Assembly: GCA_004557505.1 (NCBI GenBank)
Contig: SFGZ01000003.1
Coordinates: 245,491 to 309,490, forward strand
From: Coriobacteriaceae bacterium
GTDB lineage: Bacteria > Actinomycetota > Coriobacteriia > Coriobacteriales > Atopobiaceae
DNA length: 64,000 nt
Direction: 5' to 3'
Shown here one piece after another: positions 42,863-51,324 of this stretch (positions are counted from its first letter, which is position 1; each line of letters starts with the position of its first letter). The notes below the pieces were generated by a model, which worked only from the letters and a program-made list of their open reading frames with translations, ran no database searches and was not told where the DNA came from. Both the position numbers and the translations under genes were made by a program.

Positions 42863-43525
42863 ATGCCAAAGGGAAAGCTCAGCAAGCGTCAGAGGGCCAT
42901 CTATGACTTCATTTGCACGTACACAGACGAGCACGGCTACCCTCCCTCGGTGAGGGAGATCGGGGCCGCCGTGGGCCTGGCCTCCCCCTCAACCGTCCAC
43001 ATGCACCTCAAGGTCCTCGAGGAGATGGGCCTCATCAGCAGGGATCCCAAGAAGCCGCGCACGATCGAGGTCGTCCCAGACAAGCAGGTCGCAAAGGACG
43101 GTAGCGCTCAGGCGAGAATCGCCACGGTGCGGCAGGACGTTGACAAAAACGCCATCGCCCTGCCGCTCGTCGGCCGCGTTGCGGCAGGCGTGCCCATCCT
43201 CGCCGAGCAGAACGTCGAGGAGACGCTCACGCTCCCCACGAGCATCGTGGGTGACGCCAGCTCCTTCATGCTGCGCGTGCGAGGGGAGTCCATGATCAAC
43301 GCCGGCATCTTCGACGGCGACTACATCGTTGTGAAGGAGCAGCATGACGCCCATGACGGGGAGATCGTCGTGGCGCTCATCGACGATTCGGCAACGGTCA
43401 AGACCTTCTATCGCGAGAAGGACCGCATTCGCCTGCAGCCCGAGAATGACCACATGAGCCCCATCTATGCGGACAACCCGGTCATCCTTGGCCGCGTGAC
43501 CGCGCTCATCCGCTCCATCTCATAG
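42863..43525 (+). CDS. lexA: SOS repressor LexA
   Basis: 220 residues. The N-terminal winged helix (1-70) has LSKRQRAIYDFI, GYPPSVREIGAAVGLASPSTVHMHL. The self-cleavage site is Ala108-Gly109 in GRVAAGVP. The catalytic Ser143 is in RGESMINAGIFDGD, and Lys180 is in ATVKTFYRE. It represses DNA-damage genes until RecA filaments trigger cleavage. ATG 42863 has GAGGAG upstream. Its promoter carries a LexA-like box, so autoregulation is likely. recA at 53227 carries a perfect box. Confidence 0.97.
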   Translation: MPKGKLSKRQRAIYDFICTYTDEHGYPPSVREIGAAVGLASPSTVHMHLKVLEEMGLISRDPKKPRTIEVVPDKQVAKDGSAQARIATVRQDVDKNAIALPLVGRVAAGVPILAEQNVEETLTLPTSIVGDASSFMLRVRGESMINAGIFDGDYIVVKEQHDAHDGEIVVALIDDSATVKTFYREKDRIRLQPENDHMSPIYADNPVILGRVTALIRSIS

Positions 43526-43538
43526 CCATATCAGCGCC

Positions 43539-44327
43539 ATGCCAGTGCCATCCCCAGGAGATGCCGAACACGGAGGGTCCGCCGGCGCCAACCCAGCGGT
43601 CCAGCGGAGGAGGATAGGCATATTCGACGCGGTGCGGGGCCTCTCCGTCATCTCGATGGTGCTTTTCCACCTCTGCTATGACCTGCGCTTTCTCGCGGGA
43701 GCTGACCTCGCCTGGTTTGCCCCTCCCCTGCAAGACGTCTGGCGGGCGAGCATCTCGTGGACGTTCCTGTTCGTCGCGGGCTGCATGTGCCCGCTCTCGA
43801 GGAGCAACCTCAGGCGTGGGCTTGGCTACGGCGCCGTGGCCGTGGCAATCTACCTGGCAACGGCGCTTGCCGCCGTGGATGTGCCCATATCGTTCGGCAT
43901 CATCTACTGCATGTCGGCCTGCACGCTGGTTGCCTGGGCGCTCGAAAGGCTTCGCTGCATGCCCACGGGGCCCGTCTTGGCCGGCGCCCTGTTCGTCTGC
44001 TTCGTTCTGCTCCTGGGGCTTCCCTCGGGAACCGTGGGGATAGGCCCTCTCTCACTTGCGCTTCCCCGCTCTCTCTACGAGGTCCCCGGGCTTGCTTGGC
44101 TGGGCGTCCCCGGCCCCGGCTTCTCCTCGGGCGACTACTACCCCCTCGTCCCCTTTGTGCTCATGTACCTCACGGGAGCCTCCATGGGATCCTGGCTCAG
44201 GGAGCGTGGCTACCCAGGGTGGTCCTGGGATGCACAGGTGCCCATCCTCAACTTCGTGGGACGTCACGCGCTTCTCGTCTACGTGGTTCACCAGCCGGTT
44301 CTTCTGCTGCTCACGGGCGTGGCGTAG
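43539..44327 (+). CDS. DUF1624 membrane protein (heparan-alpha-glucosaminide acetyltransferase-like)
   Basis: 262 residues with about seven hydrophobic helices. FDAVRGLSVISMVLFHLCYDL near the N-terminus carries the Arg and His typical of the DUF1624/HGSNAT catalytic group, related to acyltransferase-3 membrane enzymes. The C-terminus is GRHALLVYVVHQPVLL, again typical. It may acetylate a surface glycan; the substrate is unknown. It starts 13 bases after lexA and reads the same way, so it may be co-transcribed, but an SOS link is not established. Its last 17 bases overlap hflX tail to tail. Confidence 0.8.
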   Translation: MPVPSPGDAEHGGSAGANPAVQRRRIGIFDAVRGLSVISMVLFHLCYDLRFLAGADLAWFAPPLQDVWRASISWTFLFVAGCMCPLSRSNLRRGLGYGAVAVAIYLATALAAVDVPISFGIIYCMSACTLVAWALERLRCMPTGPVLAGALFVCFVLLLGLPSGTVGIGPLSLALPRSLYEVPGLAWLGVPGPGFSSGDYYPLVPFVLMYLTGASMGSWLRERGYPGWSWDAQVPILNFVGRHALLVYVVHQPVLLLLTGVA

Positions 44328-45651
44328 GAGGCGTGCGGCCCGCGGGCCCGATGGCGTCATCGGGGACGACGTAGGGCGCAAGCGTAGAGCGCATCCTCTC
44401 GGAGGCGCTCACGGTGGCCAAGAGGCCCCGCTCGGTATAGACCTCCCTCAGGACCTGGCAGCGCTCGTGGACCATCCTCATGAGGATCCCCTTCGAGAAC
44501 GGCACCAGGACGGTGAGGGTGTCGTCGCCGCGCGACGCCTCGTGCGCCACGCGATACAGCAGGCCAGCCAGCCCCGTCTCCTCCCGGGCAGAGACGGTCA
44601 CGGCGTCGGGATGGCGCGCCCGGAGCCCCGCAAGCGCCTCGTGAGAGAGCAGGTCGCACTTGTTGAGGACGAGGACGGAGGGGATCTGGCCCGCACCCAT
44701 CTCGTCAAGGACGGAACGCACGGCCCTTATCTGCCGCTCCACCCCCGAATCCGAGGCGTCGGCCACGAGCAGGATGAGGTCGGCCGCGCAAACTTCCGAC
44801 AGCGTGGACTTGAAGGCCTCGACGAGCGTGATGGGGAGCTTTTGGATGAACCCGACGGTGTCGGTGAGCGTGATCTTGCGACCCTCCTCGAGCTCGATCG
44901 AGCGCGTCGTTGGGTCGAGCGTGGCAAAGAGCTCGTCACGCACGTATACGTCGGAGCCCGTGAGGGCGTTGAGCAGGGTCGACTTGCCTGCGTTGGTGTA
45001 CCCGGCGAGGGCCACGCGATAGACTCCCGAGTCCCAGCGGGCCTTGGACTGCACCTCGCGCCGCGTCTCGAGCCGCGCGAGCTCGCTGCGAAGCGTCGAG
45101 ATGCGCTTGCGCACAAGGCGCCTGTCCACCTCGAGCTGGCTCTCGCCCTGCCCGAAGCGCGACCCGATCCCACCGCGCGTCTGCTCCCCGACAAGGTGGC
45201 TCCACATGCCGCGGAGCCTTGGCAGCACGTACTGGAGCTGGGCGAGCTGGACCTGCAGGCGCCCCTCGCGCGTGGTGGCATGCACGCCAAAGATGTCGAG
45301 GATGAGCGCGGTGCGGTCGATGATCTTGACGGGGTCGCCCACGATCCTCTCGAGGTTCGACTGCTGCGACGGCGTGAGCTCGTCATCAAAGATTACGACA
45401 TTGGCATCGAGGTTGCGCACGTGGGAGACAAGCTCCTCGACCTTGCCCTTGCCGATGAAGGTGCGCGGGACCGGGGCGTCGAGGCGCTGCGTGAGCGTGA
45501 GGACCACGTCGGCGCCGTCCGTCTCGGCAAGGCGTTCGAGCTCGCCCATGGACTCGTCGAGCGTCCAGTCGGGATTCCTGCCGAAGTCGGCGCCGACGAG
45601 GATGGCCCTCTCCCGCACGCGGGCCGTGGGCGTGGGCTCGAAGCGGGCCAT
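44311..45651 (-). CDS. hflX: GTPase HflX
   Basis: 446 residues. The N-terminal HflX domain (about 15-205) has RTFIGKGKVEEL, FDDELTPSQQSNLE, TALILDIF and REGRLQVQLAQL. The G domain has Walker A GYTNAGKSTLLN near 220, DTVGFIQKLP and NKCD. It splits or rescues stalled 70S ribosomes, notably under heat stress. A C-terminal extension of about 90 residues includes a conserved-looking beta domain. The start lies 3 bases after the miaA stop, so it ends the spoVS-miaB-miaA-hflX run, the same neighbours as in many bacteria (miaA-hflX). Confidence 0.95.
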   Translation of the reverse strand: MARFEPTPTARVRERAILVGADFGRNPDWTLDESMGELERLAETDGADVVLTLTQRLDAPVPRTFIGKGKVEELVSHVRNLDANVVIFDDELTPSQQSNLERIVGDPVKIIDRTALILDIFGVHATTREGRLQVQLAQLQYVLPRLRGMWSHLVGEQTRGGIGSRFGQGESQLEVDRRLVRKRISTLRSELARLETRREVQSKARWDSGVYRVALAGYTNAGKSTLLNALTGSDVYVRDELFATLDPTTRSIELEEGRKITLTDTVGFIQKLPITLVEAFKSTLSEVCAADLILLVADASDSGVERQIRAVRSVLDEMGAGQIPSVLVLNKCDLLSHEALAGLRARHPDAVTVSAREETGLAGLLYRVAHEASRGDDTLTVLVPFSKGILMRMVHERCQVLREVYTERGLLATVSASERMRSTLAPYVVPDDAIGPAGRTPPTPRP

Positions 45652-45653
45652 GG

Positions 45654-46625
45654 CTACCCTTCCTCCTTCCGCGTGCCATCGAGATCAAAATCTCCGCGCG
45701 CGTCGCTCACGATGAGCTCGCACGCCCGGTCGGCACCCAGCTCGTCGACGTCCACCCACCGCGCGCGGCCGTCCCTTCTCAGCCAGGAGAGCTGTCTCTT
45801 GGCATAGTGGCGCGTGCGTCGCTTGACCTCGCCTCGTGCCTCGTCGAGGCTGCACTCGCCAGCTAGCGCGGACAGGATCTCCTTGTACCCGATGGCCTGC
45901 CCGGCCGTGCGGGAGCGGTTAAGGCCGCGCGCGGCGAGGCCGCGCACCTCGTCGACGAGGCCGGCCTCGAACATCATGTCAACGCGCTCGTCAATGCGCC
46001 GATAGAGCCGCTCGCGCGGCATGGAGACGGCCCAGACGCACGGCTCGTAGTGCGGCTTGCGGCGCCTGAGGCCCTCGTTGTTCCTGGCGTAGCTCACGCC
46101 CCCGTCCAGCATCTCGAGCGCGCGCACGCAGCGCCGGACGTTGTTGGGATGGATGAGGGCGGCGCTTGCGGGGTCGCGCTCGGCGAGAATGCCATGAAGC
46201 GCGGCCGCGCCCCCCTCGGCCGCGATGCGCTCGTAGCCCTGGCGGCGCTCGCCGCCGGTGACGCCCGCGGGGAAGTCCATCTCGTCGATGACCGCGTCGA
46301 GGTAGAGGCCGGTGCCACCGCAAAGCACGGGGACGAGGCCGCGCGCGAGCAGGCCGTCGACGCAGGCGCGCGCGTCCCTCTGGAAGCGCTGGGCCGAGTA
46401 GTCGTCGGTCACGTCGGCCACGTCCACCATGAGCAGCGGCACCCCCCTCTCGCCCATCGGCGTCTTGGCGGTGCCCACGTCCATGCCGCGATAGACCTGC
46501 ATGGCGTCGACCGAGACGATGGCGGACCCAAGGCGCTTGGCGACGAGTCCGGCAAGCGCGCTCTTCCCAGAGGCCGTGGGCCCAACGATGCAGACGACCC
46601 GCCCCAGGGCCACAGGCTCGCTCAC
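45654..46625 (-). CDS. miaA: tRNA dimethylallyltransferase MiaA
   Basis: 323 residues. It adds dimethylallyl to A37 of tRNAs reading UNN codons, before MiaB methylthiolates the base. P-loop GPTASGKS at 15-22, SVDAMQVYRGMDVGTAK, the CGGTGLYLDAVI segment, and C-terminal GQAIGYKEI plus RRTRHYAKRQLSWLRR are present. The GTG start overlaps the miaB stop as GTGA, so the two consecutive enzymes are translationally coupled. Confidence 0.95.
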   Translation of the reverse strand: MSEPVALGRVVCIVGPTASGKSALAGLVAKRLGSAIVSVDAMQVYRGMDVGTAKTPMGERGVPLLMVDVADVTDDYSAQRFQRDARACVDGLLARGLVPVLCGGTGLYLDAVIDEMDFPAGVTGGERRQGYERIAAEGGAAALHGILAERDPASAALIHPNNVRRCVRALEMLDGGVSYARNNEGLRRRKPHYEPCVWAVSMPRERLYRRIDERVDMMFEAGLVDEVRGLAARGLNRSRTAGQAIGYKEILSALAGECSLDEARGEVKRRTRHYAKRQLSWLRRDGRARWVDVDELGADRACELIVSDARGDFDLDGTRKEEG

Positions 46626-47995
46626 GAGAGATCGCCCTCGACGGAGCCGCGCAAGTACCAGGTGCGGGCCTCCTCCACGCGGACATGGGCGATCTTGCCC
46701 ACCGCATCGCCCGCGCCCACTCCGGCGGGAAGGGGGAAGTGGACCGTGCGGTTCTTCTCGCTATGGCCAACCATCACGGACTCGTCTCGCTTGGAGCGCC
46801 CCTCGACCAGCACGCCCACGAGCTGCCCCAGGTCCTCCTGGTTGGCGTCGTGCGCCTGCCGGGCCACCTGCTCGGCAAGTCGGTCGAAGCGCCCCTGAAT
46901 CACCTCGTGAGGGGTATCGTCCGCCATCTCGGCGGCAGGCGTGCCCGGACGGGGCGAGTAGACGAAGGTGAAGGCGGAGCAGAACGCGGCCTCGCGCACG
47001 AGCGAGAGCGTGTCCTGGAAGTCCCCCTCGCTCTCCCCTGGGAAGCCGACGATGATGTCGGTCGAGAGCGCGATGCCTGGGATGGCGGCGCGGAGCCTCC
47101 CCACCAGCGCAAGGTACTCGTCCCTCGTGTAGCTGCGATTCATCGCCTTGAGGATGCGCGTGGAGCCGGACTGCACCGCGAGGTGGAGCTGCGGCATCAC
47201 GGCGGGAACCTCCGCCATGGCGGCGATGGTCTCGTCCGAGAGGTCCTTGGGGTTGCTCGAGGTAAAGCGGATGCGCTCGACGCCCGTCTCGCCAACCGCG
47301 TGCAAAAGCTCGGCGAACCGGGGCTCTCCGTAGACGTTCCTGCCGTATGAGTTGACGTTCTGCCCGAGGAGGCAGATCTCTCGCACGCCATCGGCGACGA
47401 GCAGGCGGCACTCCGCCACCACGCTCTCGATGGTGCGGCTGCGCTCGCGCCCCCTGACGTACGGGACGATGCAGTAGGTGCAGAAGTTGTTGCATCCGCT
47501 CATGATGGGGACCCACGCATGGTAGCGCTCGGCACGGTGGCTGGGGAGGTCGGTCGAGAAGCCGGTCCCCGGCTCCTCGGTGTCGACCTCGATGACGCCG
47601 GGCCGCTCGCCAGAGGCCTCCGCGAGAAGCCTGGGGAGGCTCGCCAGGGCGCTTGTGCCGAAGACCACGTCGACGTTGGGGATGTGGGCGCGGAGCCTCT
47701 CGCCGTCGCGCTGCGCGATGCAGCCGCCGACGGCGACGATGCGCCTTCCCGAGGGGGGCGCGGGCGCCGAGACCATGGCGGAGGCCTGCCCGTAGAGGCG
47801 CTGGTCGGCGTTCTCGCGGACGCAGCACGTCATGTACACGACGATGTCCGCGTCGTCGGGGCTGGCAACCTCGATGCAGCCGCACGAGTCGAGAAGTCCG
47901 GAGACCCTCTCGGAGTCATGCATGTTCATCTGGCAGCCGAATGTCTTGATGCTGTAGGTCTTGCCGACGAGCGTCTGGGTGTCAGGGGATGCCAT
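46622..47995 (-). CDS. miaB: tRNA methylthiotransferase MiaB
   Basis: 457 residues. The N-terminal UPF0004 domain supplies three cluster cysteines (FGCQMN, MTCCVRENA, GGCIAQ). The radical-SAM core has CNNFCTYC. The C-terminal TRAM domain begins near 375 and contains VGVLVEGRSK. It methylthiolates i6A37 of tRNA using two [4Fe-4S] clusters. The family's NTC triplet reads MTC here, a small deviation. It starts immediately after the spoVS stop (TAGATG). Confidence 0.95.
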   Translation of the reverse strand: MASPDTQTLVGKTYSIKTFGCQMNMHDSERVSGLLDSCGCIEVASPDDADIVVYMTCCVRENADQRLYGQASAMVSAPAPPSGRRIVAVGGCIAQRDGERLRAHIPNVDVVFGTSALASLPRLLAEASGERPGVIEVDTEEPGTGFSTDLPSHRAERYHAWVPIMSGCNNFCTYCIVPYVRGRERSRTIESVVAECRLLVADGVREICLLGQNVNSYGRNVYGEPRFAELLHAVGETGVERIRFTSSNPKDLSDETIAAMAEVPAVMPQLHLAVQSGSTRILKAMNRSYTRDEYLALVGRLRAAIPGIALSTDIIVGFPGESEGDFQDTLSLVREAAFCSAFTFVYSPRPGTPAAEMADDTPHEVIQGRFDRLAEQVARQAHDANQEDLGQLVGVLVEGRSKRDESVMVGHSEKNRTVHFPLPAGVGAGDAVGKIAHVRVEEARTWYLRGSVEGDLS

Positions 47996-48313
47996 CTACG
48001 CGACCACTCCCCTGTCGTCCATGGTGTCAGGCGTGGCGCTGTGGGGCGTCAGCCTGTGTACGTACACGGCAAAGCGGATCGCCGTGCGCTTCTCGCCCCC
48101 GATGTCTATGTCGGAGAACGTTGGCGCGCAGGAGACGTCGACCCCGGTGGGGATGAGGAAGCCGCGCGCGATGGCAATGGCCTTCACGGCCTGGTTGACG
48201 GCGCCGGCCCCGACGCACTGCATGTTGACGGGGACCCCGTCCTTCACCATGCCGGCAATTGCCCCGGCAACCGAGGCCGGGGAGGACTTGCTCGAAACCT
48301 TCAGAAAATCCAT
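47996..48313 (-). CDS. spoVS: SpoVS-family protein
   Basis: 105 residues. The first 85 match stage V sporulation protein S: LKVSSKSSPASVAGAIAGMVKDG, MQCVGAGAVNQAVKAIAIARGFL and GEKRTAIRFAVY. It is an Alba-like small protein affecting septation and spore coat in Bacillus; in non-sporulating bacteria its role is open. The last 20 residues (from about 86) are extra. It lies directly before miaB; this rny/spoVS/miaB grouping resembles Firmicutes order. A promoter-like sequence precedes it. Confidence 0.92.
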   Translation of the reverse strand: MDFLKVSSKSSPASVAGAIAGMVKDGVPVNMQCVGAGAVNQAVKAIAIARGFLIPTGVDVSCAPTFSDIDIGGEKRTAIRFAVYVHRLTPHSATPDTMDDRGVVA

Positions 48314-48390
48314 GCTGTTGATGCTCCAATGGTGCGGTGCCTGTCAGTGTGGCGCGTTTGGCTTCCGTGGCGATGGTCCATATAGGAATG

Positions 48391-48418
48391 ATTGTAATGT
48401 CCCAGCTACCCAATGCAA
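48391..48418 (-). promoter_or_regulatory. Probable promoter of the spoVS-miaB-miaA-hflX operon
   Basis: On the minus strand TTGCAT (48413-48418), a 16-base spacer and TACAAT (48391-48396) lie 78 bases upstream of the spoVS ATG. Confidence 0.5.
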
Positions 48419-48460
48419 ACGTGAAGTGCGGCAAACAGGGTGACAGACGATGGGGCGGGC

Positions 48461-49558
48461 CTAGTCCGCATCCTCGAGGTCGAAGGTCACGGTGATGCGC
48501 CCCCTGCCGACCCTCACCTTCGGGTTGTTGACGAGCGAGACGTAATAGCGGTCCTCGATGAACGAGAAGTCCTTGGCGAGGACCCGCGAGAACTCCTCCG
48601 CATCCGGCTTTGAGATCCTGAGGCCGCGCCTGTCGCGGTAGAGGTCGACGGGCTTTGGCCCGGCAGGGGCATCGGCCTTGCGGAGCATGCGCGAGGCGAC
48701 GCTTCGCAAGGGGCGAACCTGCCCGGAGACCACGCGATGCGCCGTGCGCTCGCTCATCTCGAGGCCAAGGCGCGTGCAGACCGACAGGAGCTCCCGGGCG
48801 TCGGCGGCGGCGCGGAGGCGCTCGAGCACCGGCAACGCGGAGAGGTCGTCGATGAAGAGGAGTTCCGAACCGTCCACCGAGGGGGTGACGCGAGCGCGGG
48901 CGGTCGCTGCCATCTCGGCCGGCGAGCCAACGTAGACCTCACAGCTCCCGTACTCCTCGAGCGCGAACTCGCAGCAGGTTCTCACGATGTTGTGGGGCCC
49001 ACGGGCGCAGCAGCGCCGCCCATCCCCGTCCTCGCCGAGCGTGGGCCAGGTGGACTGGTCGCTGCGCTCGGCGAGCTTGGTGGCGTCGGTCACGACCGAG
49101 ATGGACGCGCCCTTGCCCGGGGCGGAGGAGGCCACGCGCGCAGACTCGGCGTTCTCCCGCACGGAGTAGAGGGCCATGCCGCGTCCGTGGACCCCCCAGC
49201 GGTCAACGTGGACGCTCTCGAGCTTCGAGGTCACGCGCGCCTCGAAGACGCGCCCCTGCATGTCCTCCGGGATGCCCGCGCCATCGTCGAGGATGGTGGT
49301 GGTGCGCAGGTCCCCCTCGCGGGAGGTGGCGACGTAGATGCGCTTCGCGCCGGCGTCGCGAGAGTTGCGGAGGAGCTCGATGACCATGTCCTCGACGCAA
49401 CGGATGTCGTGCTTCGCCTGGCGGCGCTCCGCCTCCGCGACGCGGAGGCGGACGTAGCCCTCGCCGAGGTTCTCCTCGACGCGAAGTGACCGCTCGCCGC
49501 CCATGCGCGCGACGAAGTCGGCCAGCCCCGTCGCGTCCGGGCCCTGCTCCCCTGCCAC
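48461..49558 (-). CDS. GHKL ATPase with MutL-like ATP motifs, unknown function
   Basis: 365 residues. The N-terminal ATPase (about 25-170) has an N-box VIELLRNSRDAGAKRIYV, motif II LDDGAGIPEDM and motif III GVHGRGMALYSV. The NSxDAGA form is typical of MutL, Hsp90 and related GHL proteins, not of sensor kinases. The rest (170-365) is unrecognised, with a SERTAHRVVSGQVRPL segment and an IEDRYYVSLVNNPKV tail. There is no transmembrane segment and no MutL endonuclease motif. GTG 49558 follows GGGAGA, 15 bases after the rny stop, so it is likely expressed with RNase Y. Function unknown. Confidence 0.8.
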   Translation of the reverse strand: MAGEQGPDATGLADFVARMGGERSLRVEENLGEGYVRLRVAEAERRQAKHDIRCVEDMVIELLRNSRDAGAKRIYVATSREGDLRTTTILDDGAGIPEDMQGRVFEARVTSKLESVHVDRWGVHGRGMALYSVRENAESARVASSAPGKGASISVVTDATKLAERSDQSTWPTLGEDGDGRRCCARGPHNIVRTCCEFALEEYGSCEVYVGSPAEMAATARARVTPSVDGSELLFIDDLSALPVLERLRAAADARELLSVCTRLGLEMSERTAHRVVSGQVRPLRSVASRMLRKADAPAGPKPVDLYRDRRGLRISKPDAEEFSRVLAKDFSFIEDRYYVSLVNNPKVRVGRGRITVTFDLEDAD

Positions 49559-49573
49559 CGTGCCGTCTCCCGC

Positions 49574-51124
49574 TTACTTGGCGACGCCGACGGCGCGGGA
49601 CTCGCGGATGACCACCACGCGGACCTGGCCGGGGTACTCCATCTCGGCCTCGATCTGCTTGGCGATGTCATGCGCCAGCACGGTTGCCTGGGCGTCGGAG
49701 ATCTTCTCGGGCTCGACCATGACGTGGAGCTCGCGGCCGGCCTGCATGGCATACGTGCGCTCGACGCCCGCGTGGGCGTTCGAGATCTGCTCGAGCTTCT
49801 CGAGGCGCTTGATGTAGGTCTCGGCGGACTCGCGGCGGGCGCCTGGGCGGGCGGCGGAGATGGCGTCGGCGGCCTGCACCAGGACGTCGAGGACGGTGTC
49901 CGGGTCTACGTCGGCGTGATGGGCCTCGATGGCGTGGACGATCTCGGGGCGCTCGCCGTAGCGGCGGGCGAGGTCGGCGCCGATGACGGCATGCGGGCCC
50001 TCGACCTCGTGGTCGATCGCCTTGCCGAGGTCGTGAAGGAGGCCGGCGCGCTTGGCGGGCGCGGTGTCCATGCCCAGCTCGGAGGCCATGATCCCGCAGA
50101 GCGCGGAGACCTGGATGGAGTGGGACAGGACGTTCTGCCCGAAGGAGGTGCGGTACTTGAGCGCGCCGAGGGTCTTGACGATCTCGGGATGGAGGTCATG
50201 GATGCCGGCGTCGAAGGCGGCCTGCTCGCCGGCGTCGCGCACGCGCTCGTTGACAAGGTCCTCGGCCTTCTTGTACAGCTCCTCGATGCGCGCCGGGTGA
50301 ATGCGCCCGTCGGCGATGAGGTTCTCGAGGGCCACGCGCGCGGTCTCGCGGCGGACGGGGTCGAAGCTCGAGAGGACGACGGTCTCGGGGGTGTCGTCGA
50401 TGACGAGGGAGACGCCGGAAACCTGCTCGAACGTGCGGATGTTCCTGCCCTCGCGCCCGATGATGCGTCCCTTGAGGTCGTCGGAGGGGATGTGGACCGA
50501 CGTGACGGTTATCTCGCCCGCCTGGTCGGCCGCGCAGCGCTGGATGGCGGTTGATATGATCTCGCGCGCGGTCTTGTCGGCCTTGGCGCGCACGTTCTGC
50601 TCGGACTCGCGGAGGATCTGGGCCTCGTCGCGGACGCTCTCGGCGCGGACGCGGGCGATGAGCTCGTCGTGCGCCTCGTCCTGGGAGAGGCCGGCGATGC
50701 GCTCGAGCTCGGTGGTCTGCCTGCCCTCGAGGGCGTCGAGGTCGTTCTTGCGGCGGTCGAGCTGGCTCTGGAGGCCGGAGAGCTGGCGCTCGCGCTTGTC
50801 CAGGGCGTCGTTGCGGCGGTCGAGGGACTCCTCGCGCTGCATGATGCGGCCCTCCAGGGATTGCAGCTCGCCCTTGCGCTTCTTCTCCTCCGCCTCGGAG
50901 TTCTGCTTGAGCTGGAGGATCTGCTCCTTTGCCTCGAGGACGGCCTCCTTCTTGGCGGTGTCCGCCTGGCGGCGCGCCTCGGACGTGATGCGCTCGGCCT
51001 CGCCGCGCGCGTTTTCGACCTGCTCGCTGGCGGACTTGAGCTTGGAGTTGCTCTTCCCGGCGAGGAGGAAGGACGCCAGCCCCGCCCCCACCAGAAGACA
51101 GATGATTCCTATGAACATTTCCAT
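49574..51124 (-). CDS. rny: Ribonuclease Y
   Basis: 516 residues. An N-terminal membrane anchor (about 3-22) is followed by a long coiled coil to about 195, a KH domain with GRIIGREGRNIRTFE, and an HD domain with HSIQVSALCGIMASEL, LLHDLGKAIDHEVEG and IEAHHADVDP. It is the membrane endonuclease that begins mRNA decay in Gram-positive bacteria. ATG 51124 is used because GAGGAG lies just upstream; GTG 51130 falls inside that site. A near-consensus promoter with a LexA-like box lies about 190 bases upstream. RNase J is also encoded in this window. Confidence 0.95.
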   Translation of the reverse strand: MEMFIGIICLLVGAGLASFLLAGKSNSKLKSASEQVENARGEAERITSEARRQADTAKKEAVLEAKEQILQLKQNSEAEEKKRKGELQSLEGRIMQREESLDRRNDALDKRERQLSGLQSQLDRRKNDLDALEGRQTTELERIAGLSQDEAHDELIARVRAESVRDEAQILRESEQNVRAKADKTAREIISTAIQRCAADQAGEITVTSVHIPSDDLKGRIIGREGRNIRTFEQVSGVSLVIDDTPETVVLSSFDPVRRETARVALENLIADGRIHPARIEELYKKAEDLVNERVRDAGEQAAFDAGIHDLHPEIVKTLGALKYRTSFGQNVLSHSIQVSALCGIMASELGMDTAPAKRAGLLHDLGKAIDHEVEGPHAVIGADLARRYGERPEIVHAIEAHHADVDPDTVLDVLVQAADAISAARPGARRESAETYIKRLEKLEQISNAHAGVERTYAMQAGRELHVMVEPEKISDAQATVLAHDIAKQIEAEMEYPGQVRVVVIRESRAVGVAK

Positions 51125-51166
51125 GGCCACTCCTCAGATGACGAATTCACGGGGTTGTTCAGGAGA

Positions 51167-51187
51167 CCCCAGCGCATGGCGCTGGGG
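51167..51187 (-). other. Stable hairpin in the rny leader
   Basis: CCCCAGCGC and GCGCTGGGG form a perfect 9-bp stem with a 3-base loop, 43 bases upstream of the rny ATG. It could control rny expression or end the upstream recA-recX transcript. On the minus strand TCTCCT follows. Confidence 0.5.
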
Positions 51188-51310
51188 AACCCGCCATCGG
51201 GGTATCCGGCCGCAGATGCCAAAAAACATGACGTTCCATGATGCTGATGCGGTGAAGCAAATACAATGCACAGCTGGTAAACCAGCGGAAGATACGCTCT
51301 CAGGCGTTTT

Positions 51311-51324
51311 CAATCATATGTTCG
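51311..51324 (-). promoter_or_regulatory. LexA-box-like sequence on the rny promoter
   Basis: On the minus strand CGAACATATGATTG matches the Bacillus-type box CGAACATATGTTCG in 12 of 14 positions (left half perfect) and covers the -10 element. Confidence 0.45.

Noticed and set aside
51285..51306. CTGAGA in the rny leader, reminiscent of a TPP riboswitch
   Set aside because: None of the other conserved TPP elements is present; it is only the loop of a small ACGC/GCGT stem.
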